Source: Elusimicrobiota bacterium (GTDB lineage: Bacteria; Elusimicrobiota; Endomicrobiia; CG1-02-37-114; JAHJSO01). From it: a stretch of 20,015 bases of DNA. The stretch covers positions 1 through 20,015 of the forward strand of contig JAHJSO010000226.1 in NCBI GenBank assembly GCA_018830385.1, read 5' to 3'. Position numbers and translations under genes: made by a program. The notes under the pieces are model-generated. The model was not told the DNA's origin. It did no database searches and saw nothing but the letters and a program-made list of their open reading frames with translations. This document shows positions 7,141-14,179 of this stretch, piece by piece (the stretch's first letter is position 1; every line of letters begins with the position of its first letter).

Positions 7141-10100
7141 TTATTTTATCACTGCAACTTTATTCAGTGATTTTATTACTTTGTCATCTTTCTGTGCACG
7201 GACTAGATATATGAATACACCTGATGCTACATCGGGAGTATCCCAGGTGTATTCATACGCATATTTGTTGTCTATGATTTTCCAGTCATTACCAGAAATT
7301 TCAACTGAATGCACCAACTCTGCTGCTATGTTGTATATTTGTATTTCAATTTTATCTGCAGTACCTACTTCTATGTGTATCGTTGGGTTCTTACCTTCTT
7401 TTGCTGGATTTGGAAACGCATATACTTCACCAAGTTTGAATGTTGGGTCTGCAGTAATTTTTGGTTCTGGTTGTTCATCTGTTGACGGTGGTTCAGAAAT
7501 AGCCACACCAGGAATGGGTGACATAATCTGATATAGTGAGAAATGGTTTGTCTCACAGGAAAGAGTATTTTCATCTGGATTGACTTTTGAACTTTCTATA
7601 GGTTCCCACAAACTTTTTTCTTCATTCCAGTAATATATTTTTAAGTCAGTCTCATCAATATATTTCACATTTTCATCAGTATAGTTCATTACAATTGTTA
7701 TTGGTTTAGCAAATTGATTTGTGTCAGCATTAAATTCATAGCCTTTACCAACAGGTCTAATTTTTATTTTCTCTGCTGATAATTTCTTACCATAACTAAC
7801 CTGAACTGACATTGCAAGTATTTCTGTTTCTTTTCCTAACGCTCCTTTCGGTATAATCAACTTTACACCGTCAGAACTTGTCAATTCGTCACCTTCAGAT
7901 GAAACTTTTGTCATTATACTCGGTGAAATTATTTTGATTGTATCACTACCTATAAATTTTATCGGTTTGGATTCTATGTCAATTTCACCTTCAACTGTAA
8001 TTTTTATTTCATCAGCAGGTATTACTACTTTTTGTAGTGCCTCTCTATCAAACTTCACCATAAGGTCAGGTATACCGTCGTTGTCATGGTCGCCAATTCC
8101 TTTTGGTTTTGTCTCGGCATAAATTGGCTCTATTTCCATATTACCAATTTTTGTAATCTTTAATGTATTAATATTAACATCTTTCAGGTTATATTCAGTC
8201 GGTAATTCAATATATGCCGTAACCCATTTACCTTTTGATTTCAAGTTTAATGTATCAGGGTCAATATCAACAATAGCAACAACATGCGGTTCTTTACTAA
8301 ATAGCGCATATAAAGATACTTGATATATCTCTGCTACTATACGATTGTTTGCTAAGTCAACAAATTGATTTATTCCTGTAGTAACCCAAGTTGTTCCATC
8401 ATACCGACGAATTTCTAAATTATTCCCGTCAAGTACAGGATCGTAAAGAAAAACTAAAATTGCAGGTGCTAGAAAACTGCCCTGCGTTACATTTATATCA
8501 TAAATAGCACTTTGTAAGAAAAGTCCTTTGTCGTTTATAGCATATGCTGTAGTAACCGGGATAGAAACTGTAGTAATACTTACATCAAAAGTAGGGTCGT
8601 GTCGTAAAATAATGTCTAAATAACTTGTACTAATTGTATTTGATTTAACTAATTCTATTGTTCCACTTTTGGGCTCTGAAGTAATCCATGGTACTGTAGG
8701 GGCTGGTTTATATCTTACCCAGGTATCATATTTATACACAGCAAAATTATAGTTGTCTGTATACCAGGAAACATTTTGAGTTAGACCTTCTGTAAACTTA
8801 CCAAGGTCGCCAAAATCAATTGTTGTTATTGGGAGGATACTTGTTGAAGTTATTACTATCTTAAACTGAAGTTCTACATTATCACCAGGAGCACATCCAG
8901 TAAAACTTATTGTTGATGTACTACCAATCACTATCGGGTCGGGGAAATCAATTAAATCAACTACAATAGGTGCTGCTGTATCTACCTTTATAGCAAATGC
9001 ACTTATCTTTTCTTGGCTTTCTTGTAGTGAAGGATTACTTGCTTTAACCTTGAGATAATAGTTCCCGGATTTGATTTCTCCTGTTTGTTTCTTACCATCC
9101 CAGACAAATGAATGTAATCCACCAGATTGTGAAATTCTAGTTGCAAGTGTTCGTGCAACTGTGCTTTTGTCTGATTCAAGTATTTCAACAGTTACTTCTT
9201 CTGCGGTTTCACTTAATATATATGAAACCGTACTTGTTTCACTTTCAAAAGGATTAAATCTACTTGGTGTTGCTGATAAATTACTTATCGTTATTGATTT
9301 AACATTTATTACAAATTTGTCATTAGTATCAGGTAACATTACATTACCAACTAAATCACTCGCATTCATAACAGTTATCTTTGCTATACCATCACCAGTA
9401 TTCGGGTCAATTGCTACATCACTTGCAACTGTATATGTATCACTTGATTTATATGTAGTTGACCAAACAGGATTTGTATTTGCATATAAAGGTGGTACAA
9501 CACCTTCCGGGTCAAAATATACCGTCGGTGGCTTTGTCAAATCCATCGATTCAGAGAAAATTATCTTAAATATAGGTAATGTTCCAACTGCAGTAACTGT
9601 GCTTGGTGTAACTGTAATTGAAGTTGCTACTGGTGGAACACCATCCTTTGCTTGAATTGATGAACCGATGACAGCATAATTTCCTGCTAGATCTGCAATT
9701 GAACTTACAATTATTACCCAGGGGTTAGCATCTGTTGGCATTACTGATGTTAAAGTTATTTCAACTATTGTGTCTGTAATCAAACTGCCTGATTGCACAG
9801 TAAAACTTTCAACATTAAAGTCATTGCCACTTACTGTAGCAGCATCTAATTTCTCACTGAAAATTACATGAATTGTTGACGTACTTTTTGTTACTGCTGA
9901 AATTAATGATGGCGGAGTTTTATCACAAATTGCCCATGCTTGATTATTACCTACAGTTTGAATATTACCATCTTTATCCACTGGTTGAATAGTGTAGTAA
10001 TAAACTACTCCGTCGATCAAACCTATACCTGAATCAATATATTTTGTAACTGTTGTTGTGGCAATTTCTATTCCTAATACAGGGTAAGTTGCTCTGAAAA

Positions 10101-10416
10101 TTTTATAGTACCCTATACCTGTATTATCGTCAGTAACTTCTGACCAAGACAGTTCAATGTTACCTTGTATTCGGGCAGTTGCTGTTAAATCAACAACTGC
10201 GAATGGTGGTATGGTGTCTACATATTGGATATAGTCATATTCAATTATGGCTGAACGAAGCAACAGTTTATTACAAGTTATATCTTTATAGTCATATTCC
10301 AGTGTAGTTGAATGCAGTGTCAATGGTTGCGCCCCCGAATAAGTAATACAAAAAACAAGATACAGAAGAAAAAAACAAAATGTGATTTTCTGCCAAATCC
10401 TTGACCTGAAGAACAT
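7141..10416 (-). CDS. Large multidomain secreted surface protein with Fn3, Ig-like, ZU5-like domains and a type IX-like C-terminal sorting tail
   Basis: A 1091-aa protein of unknown specific role. Seen in order: signal peptide (1-29, cleavage near SGA-QP); an Fn3-like domain (about 70-165, ELSWSEVTDD...YYKIFRA); two bacterial Ig-like domains of the SEKLDAATV/SESMDL type (about 168-375); a FlgD-like Ig domain (about 385-475, HSFVWDGKKQTGEIKSGNYY); a region ending in a YDGTTWV...SLYALF module (about 650-706); a calcium-type loop DHDNDGIPD (776-784); a ZU5-like domain (IPKGAL, 855-860) ending in a second similar module (IYYWNEEKSLWE...NHFSLYQIM, to about 966); and a terminal FlgD-like sorting domain (998-1091, YAFPNPAKEGKNP, then SGVFIYLVRAQ). 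No enzymatic motif was seen. SD AAGGAAG lies 8 nt before the ATG. Probably adhesion or surface-layer function (inference). The PorV-like gene follows directly. Confidence 0.85.
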   Translation of the reverse strand: MFFRSRIWQKITFCFFLLYLVFCITYSGAQPLTLHSTTLEYDYKDITCNKLLLRSAIIEYDYIQYVDTIPPFAVVDLTATARIQGNIELSWSEVTDDNTGIGYYKIFRATYPVLGIEIATTTVTKYIDSGIGLIDGVVYYYTIQPVDKDGNIQTVGNNQAWAICDKTPPSLISAVTKSTSTIHVIFSEKLDAATVSGNDFNVESFTVQSGSLITDTIVEITLTSVMPTDANPWVIIVSSIADLAGNYAVIGSSIQAKDGVPPVATSITVTPSTVTAVGTLPIFKIIFSESMDLTKPPTVYFDPEGVVPPLYANTNPVWSTTYKSSDTYTVASDVAIDPNTGDGIAKITVMNASDLVGNVMLPDTNDKFVINVKSITISNLSATPSRFNPFESETSTVSYILSETAEEVTVEILESDKSTVARTLATRISQSGGLHSFVWDGKKQTGEIKSGNYYLKVKASNPSLQESQEKISAFAIKVDTAAPIVVDLIDFPDPIVIGSTSTISFTGCAPGDNVELQFKIVITSTSILPITTIDFGDLGKFTEGLTQNVSWYTDNYNFAVYKYDTWVRYKPAPTVPWITSEPKSGTIELVKSNTISTSYLDIILRHDPTFDVSITTVSIPVTTAYAINDKGLFLQSAIYDINVTQGSFLAPAILVFLYDPVLDGNNLEIRRYDGTTWVTTGINQFVDLANNRIVAEIYQVSLYALFSKEPHVVAIVDIDPDTLNLKSKGKWVTAYIELPTEYNLKDVNINTLKITKIGNMEIEPIYAETKPKGIGDHDNDGIPDLMVKFDREALQKVVIPADEIKITVEGEIDIESKPIKFIGSDTIKIISPSIMTKVSSEGDELTSSDGVKLIIPKGALGKETEILAMSVQVSYGKKLSAEKIKIRPVGKGYEFNADTNQFAKPITIVMNYTDENVKYIDETDLKIYYWNEEKSLWEPIESSKVNPDENTLSCETNHFSLYQIMSPIPGVAISEPPSTDEQPEPKITADPTFKLGEVYAFPNPAKEGKNPTIHIEVGTADKIEIQIYNIAAELVHSVEISGNDWKIIDNKYAYEYTWDTPDVASGVFIYLVRAQKDDKVIKSLNKVAVIK

Positions 10417-10446
10417 ATGTTACACTTCCTTTATCCCAAGCGGTAA

Positions 10447-10955
10447 TTATCTATTTCCATATAAAATATCTACTATCTTAAATATAGAGTAGACAACCTT
10501 ATCTTTAGTCCTTTCAGGAAAATCGTTTTTTAAATTGAGTAGTCCGTATTTCGTCAATAACTTTATTGGTTTCCTTTGAAATTGATAACACTTATAAGGA
10601 GAAAGTATTTTGAAACCAGCAGAAACGAGATATCTTTTCATTACCTCATAAGTGAAATAATAAATATGTCCTTCAGGCATGACATAATGTGATTTTTCAC
10701 CTTTATACCTAAATCTGTCAAAATTAGAAGTTGAATGATAAAACAGGCCTTTTTCTTTGTCCAAAAACTGCGAATCTTTACTGATATCATGTGTTCCTAT
10801 ATCGGTATAGGGCGGTAATACCAAATTGAATTTTTCGCCTGTATTGTTTTAAAATTTTTTTAATCACGATATAATATTTGATTGAAAGAAGGAATATAAA
10901 TAGCATTTTCACCTGTACTGAAAACTTTTCCAGCATACAATTCTTTTATTGGTAA
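10447..10955 (-). pseudogene. Decayed chimeric remnant: tail part of a beta-helix gene joined to the C-terminus of a SAM methyltransferase
   Basis: The open part (10447-10824, 125 codons from a TTG) lacks any SAM-binding motif. Its second part (from about residue 27, STSNFDRFRYKG, then MPEGHIYYFTYEVMKRYLV) is the C-terminal half of a Methyltransf_23-type enzyme. Its first part matches the intact beta-helix gene at 11749-13083: TDIGTHDIS versus QKIGQKSIS, then KDSQFLDKEKGLF versus VDPQFLDIDKEIF. Upstream, the match continues out of frame: SFNQILYRD-stop-KNF versus SWDRVLYCDYNNF (GAT TAA AAA AAT TTT against GAC TAC AAC AAT TTC), so there is a nonsense codon plus a frameshift in an A/T run near 10850. 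The joint is near 10748-10760. The alignment was made by eye. The 125-aa chimera could still be translated, but I expect no function. Confidence 0.7.
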
Positions 10956-11678
10956 TCAATATGGTTTTTTCGCAACAAAAATGAGGCCATCTGACCACAT
11001 CACATTTTTTTGATTATTGAATTTTATGGATTGTTCATAATTCAAAAAAAGCAGAGGGAATTTTTTATGTAATATTCGGCTTAAAAATGAAAAAAAACAT
11101 GTTATTAAAGGATGCAACCAAATATAATAGCTTTTTAAACTAGCGCGATAAATTCTGATCTCTTGAAATTTATTTTTTTCTAAATACGAGTTCAATAAAT
11201 ATGGTGGAAGGACACTTATATGGTTGTGTTCTGAGAGCCAGAATGGATCAAAAAGAAAGAAACCTCCGGTCAGAAGGAATTTTACTCTTGAGTAAAGCGA
11301 GTTTATGTTGGGTATATCTAAGATGAAAATACCCTTTGGTGAGAGAATACGAAAAAATTCAGATAATGTGAACATAGGATTTTCAACATGTTCAATACCA
11401 GCAAGACACACCACCGCATCGAAGAAATTATCTTCAAAGGGTAAACGCTTGTTCATGTCAGCAAAAACACATTTAACTTTTTCAAAAGACATTTTTTCCG
11501 GTAAAATGTCCGCCGCATATACTTTATATTTATTTTCAAATAGTATCGATGTAAACAAACCACTCCCTGCTGGAATGTCTAATACAGTTGACACATTGGG
11601 ATAGGTTTTTAGAATTGATAAAACTTGTTCGTAAATTCCTAACATGGTTTGCCTCACCATCTCATTGTTGGTTCCCAT
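10956..11678 (-). CDS. Class I SAM-dependent methyltransferase (Methyltransf_11 type)
   Basis: A 240-aa enzyme. Seen: SAM motif I VLDIPAGSGLFT (32-43), an acidic end of strand 2 (D57), LPFEDNFFDAVVCLAGIEHV (79-98, motif with the usual E/H), and ILSPKGIFILDIPN (about 110-123). A hydrophobic stretch follows (about 188-210, LHPLITCFFSFLSRIL), which may associate with the membrane. The acceptor is unknown; enzymes of this type in glycan islands commonly methylate sugars or lipid-linked intermediates. SD AAGGA lies 6 nt before the ATG. It lies 70 nt after the beta-helix gene and directly precedes the chimeric remnant. Its C-terminal half does not resemble the methyltransferase tail in that remnant, so the two are not simple duplicates. 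Confidence 0.85.
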   Translation of the reverse strand: MGTNNEMVRQTMLGIYEQVLSILKTYPNVSTVLDIPAGSGLFTSILFENKYKVYAADILPEKMSFEKVKCVFADMNKRLPFEDNFFDAVVCLAGIEHVENPMFTLSEFFRILSPKGIFILDIPNINSLYSRVKFLLTGGFFLFDPFWLSEHNHISVLPPYLLNSYLEKNKFQEIRIYRASLKSYYIWLHPLITCFFSFLSRILHKKFPLLFLNYEQSIKFNNQKNVMWSDGLIFVAKKPY

Positions 11679-11748
11679 AAGCGTTCCTTGACCTTTATTG
11701 ATTAGAGAAATAAATCAAATTCACAATAACGGAATTATCTATTAAAAT

Positions 11749-13083
11749 TCATTTTGCGTCAGTTCTTAATGTAATTTCTATTTGTATATATCTGTGGTTA
11801 GCAGGACCGTTAATTTTTTGTGTTTTGTATACTTGGTGATATGTAGGCAATACATCAGTAGAAGCAAATGGAGCATTGCTTCCTCGCCATCTTACTTCGC
11901 GAGTAATTGTTATTCCATCGTAATCTATCACTTGTCTATAACCCGACGGTAATTCCGGATATTCATCGGCAATGAAAGTTATTGACTTGATCCGTCCAGT
12001 ATCTTTCTGTGTATCAATCACAGGACTTCTTATTGACGCCGAGACAACCCCAGGTTTAAGTTTAATATTCCCATTAACATCCAATTCAACTAATGCACTT
12101 GTTGTGATAGGAGTGCCATTTTCATCTATCCACCCAGACCATTGATCATTAAACCAAGAAGAAATTCTTCCAATGCCGTGAGCGCCAATGTTCTGAAATT
12201 CCCCATTTTCTACCGAGCCCGCCTTAAGACAAAGGGATGATGACTTTAAAAGAAATATCTCTTTGTCAATATCTAAAAACTGGGGATCTACGGAAATACT
12301 TTTCTGACCTATTTTCTGAGGAACTGGAAGTGGTGCATAGTTCACTTTTTCATTTTGAAAGAAATTGTTGTAGTCGCAATATAAAACTCTATCCCAAGAA
12401 CGCACGACAATACTTTCTGACCCCTTATTTTCTACAAAATTGCAATTTTTGACACTGCCTATATCAACAAAATAACAAATTCCATCCCGTGTGGCAGAAT
12501 TTCTAACGAAATTGCAATTCCTTATACTGTAGGAACCATAATAGCGTGAAACAATACATGCACCTTCTGTTGCTTTATTGTTGAAAAAATCGCAAAATTC
12601 AATACTAATAAAATATCCACTGATATATATCGCTCCGCCAGTGTGCGCAACATTATCTTTGAATACACAATTTCTAATAGTGATGAAACTACCACCCATA
12701 AAATTACTTCCTTCAAAAACTCCAAAGCAGTTTTGTATTATAAATGAATCAATCGCAATGTAATCTCGGTTAATAACAAAACCCATTCGCGTTTTCTCTC
12801 CATCAATAACCACCTCACCAACACCTTTAAGATAAATATTTGCTTCTTTCGTTCCTGAATTAACAAATGTTATTGTTTCTTTATATGTTCCCTGATTGAC
12901 ATAAAGGGTATCACCTGCCACTGCTTTGCTGGTTGCTGCATTGATAGTTTTAAATGCCGTATCCCAACATAGTCCGTTATTAGTGTCACTCCCATTTAAA
13001 GAATCAACATAATAATTTGTTGCATTTACTGTAAACCAAACTGATAAAACTAAAACTGTTGCAAGAAATAATGTTTTCTTCAT
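11749..13083 (-). CDS. Secreted right-handed parallel beta-helix repeat protein
   Basis: I place the start at 13083 (MKKTLFLATVLVLSVWF), giving 444 aa. This ATG begins a good signal peptide, and AGGGGG lies 10 nt upstream; the frame also extends to an ATG at 13116, which would add 11 residues before the signal. The mature protein begins ATNYYVDSLNGSDTNNG, the standard opening of beta-helix/Pec_lyase-type surface proteins, followed by FKTINAATSKAVAGDTLYV. Repeats of the form IRNCVFKDN, IEFCDFFNN, IRNCNFVRN, VKNCNFVEN define the coils. The helix closes with SISVDPQFLD. The C-terminal ~150 residues are a beta-rich domain without a sorting tail I recognise. No lyase catalytic residues are identifiable, so binding or structural roles are as likely as glycan cleavage. 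It is the first gene after the promoter at 13178-13206. Confidence 0.87.
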   Translation of the reverse strand: MKKTLFLATVLVLSVWFTVNATNYYVDSLNGSDTNNGLCWDTAFKTINAATSKAVAGDTLYVNQGTYKETITFVNSGTKEANIYLKGVGEVVIDGEKTRMGFVINRDYIAIDSFIIQNCFGVFEGSNFMGGSFITIRNCVFKDNVAHTGGAIYISGYFISIEFCDFFNNKATEGACIVSRYYGSYSIRNCNFVRNSATRDGICYFVDIGSVKNCNFVENKGSESIVVRSWDRVLYCDYNNFFQNEKVNYAPLPVPQKIGQKSISVDPQFLDIDKEIFLLKSSSLCLKAGSVENGEFQNIGAHGIGRISSWFNDQWSGWIDENGTPITTSALVELDVNGNIKLKPGVVSASIRSPVIDTQKDTGRIKSITFIADEYPELPSGYRQVIDYDGITITREVRWRGSNAPFASTDVLPTYHQVYKTQKINGPANHRYIQIEITLRTDAK

Positions 13084-13177
13084 CTGTGAATAACCCCCTA
13101 AGTTATTGCCAAACATCTATAGTTCTTCTTTGACCTTTCTGGTAAATGACTGCCAGTGGGATAAACGTCTTGATATA

Positions 13178-13206
13178 ATTTTACAATACTTAAATCATTT
13201 TGTCAA
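13178..13206 (-). promoter_or_regulatory. Sigma70-like promoter for the surface-protein unit
   Basis: Reading the - strand: TTGACA (13201-13206), exactly 17 bp, then TAAAAT (13178-13183, 5 of 6 matches to TATAAT). It faces the beta-helix gene, and the expected start near 13171 gives a leader of about 88 nt. The next gene upstream (13325-14179) ends 118 bp before it, so this probably begins a new transcription unit. Confidence 0.65.
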
Positions 13207-13236
13207 GTACACCGGATAACAGTACACAGGATATCT
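13207..13236. repeat. Tandem 15-bp imperfect direct repeat abutting the -35 box
   Basis: GTACACCGGATAACA is followed directly by GTACACAGGATATCT (12 of 15 identical). The pair touches the -35 hexamer on its upstream side, where class II activators or repressors bind. Possible operator; the binding protein is unknown and no regulator gene lies in the window. The rest of the gap (13237-13324) shows no gene. Confidence 0.45.
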
Positions 13237-13324
13237 GTAATGTCTTTATCTTTTTCCGACGATTTTTTGCACAAAATTTTACAATAAAAAAGGATAGCCC
13301 CCGCCAGGATGTCATGTTGATTTT

Positions 13325-14179
13325 TCAGGAGTTTTTATAAGCTAGTACAATAAAACTTTTTGCAAGTAATTTTGCCAGTTTCAGAGCGAGTATTGTTTTT
13401 ATGTAAAACAATTTTATGTCCGGATGAGCGTCAATGTTCAGGTTTTTATATTTAGCATAGATTCCGGCATTTTGCCTGTCACAAGCATAACCTTTTTCTT
13501 CAATATTAATAACCCCGCACGGATACTGATAGTTGATTACCGGCATATATACCGTGCTTCCGGCAAACCCTGCAGACCCGACCATCCCTTTTAATTTCCG
13601 GTAAGAATAGATGGGCGTTTTGTAGAGGCGCCCCGCCAGAAGGTAGGAAACAAAATCAGCGATTTTTCTCGGTAACATACAAACAAAGGGTAAACTGACG
13701 TGCGGGTCCCACAAAAGATTTAAGGGGAACCATCTGTTTTCTATCCCGAGGTATAACACGCCGCCGTTTTTTAACAATGAAAACGCCCGTGACAGGACCC
13801 GTTGATGGACGTTTTCAAAATCCCCTGCCTCGTTTATTGCCGTCCATTCCAGTACGCCGTTAAGCAAAATCAGGTCAAAGGAATTTTCAGCCAGGCGGGC
13901 GGACAGGAACGGCTCCTGTATCAATGAAATGTTATTAACGTTGCCATTCTTAATCCTTTCCCTTATTATGCCCGCATATTCATCGGATGGCTCCACCGCG
14001 GTTACTTTTAGGCAGTGTTTCGCAAAGGCAATGCTTATGCCCCCGCCGCCGGCTCCGATATCCAGGATATTTTTGTTTTTTAACAGGCCGGTTTCCCGCA
14101 TGATAAATTGGGCCATCATTTCCCCGCGGTTTAACCCGTCCAGCCAGGAGGATAGTTTATTGGTTTCTGAGTTTTTCAT
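13325..14179 (-). CDS. SAM-dependent methyltransferase of the glycan block
   Basis: A 284-aa class I methyltransferase. Seen: motif I NILDIGAGGGGISIAFA (37-53), the acidic VEPSDE at the end of strand 2, and SFDLILLNGVLEWT (motif II/III region) followed by LLKNGGVLYLGIENRW. The segment after it (FPLNLLWDPHVSLPF, MLPRKIADFV) recurs in methyltransferases of lipid-linked glycan clusters. Its start overlaps the 3' end of the GT4-phosphotransferase gene by 23 bp, so the two are translationally linked and probably modify the same glycan. The GC content of this pair is visibly higher than that of the genes on both sides. The acceptor is unknown; sugar O-methylation is an inference. Confidence 0.85.
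   Translation of the reverse strand: MKNSETNKLSSWLDGLNRGEMMAQFIMRETGLLKNKNILDIGAGGGGISIAFAKHCLKVTAVEPSDEYAGIIRERIKNGNVNNISLIQEPFLSARLAENSFDLILLNGVLEWTAINEAGDFENVHQRVLSRAFSLLKNGGVLYLGIENRWFPLNLLWDPHVSLPFVCMLPRKIADFVSYLLAGRLYKTPIYSYRKLKGMVGSAGFAGSTVYMPVINYQYPCGVINIEEKGYACDRQNAGIYAKYKNLNIDAHPDIKLFYIKTILALKLAKLLAKSFIVLAYKNS

Noticed and set aside
9071..9655. 194-codon + strand frame inside the 1091-aa gene
   Set aside because: Antisense of repeated Thr/Val/Ser-rich beta domains; no start signal and no family match that I can see.
11749..13116. Start of the beta-helix gene at the upstream ATG (13116)
   Set aside because: The first 11 residues would precede a perfect signal peptide that begins at the ATG at 13083, and a G-rich SD lies just before that inner ATG.
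13285..13315. G/C-rich stretch followed by TTTTTT on the - strand after the 13325-14179 methyltransferase, considered as an intrinsic terminator
   Set aside because: The G-run (TGGCGGGGGC) has no complementary arm, so no stable hairpin forms before the T run.
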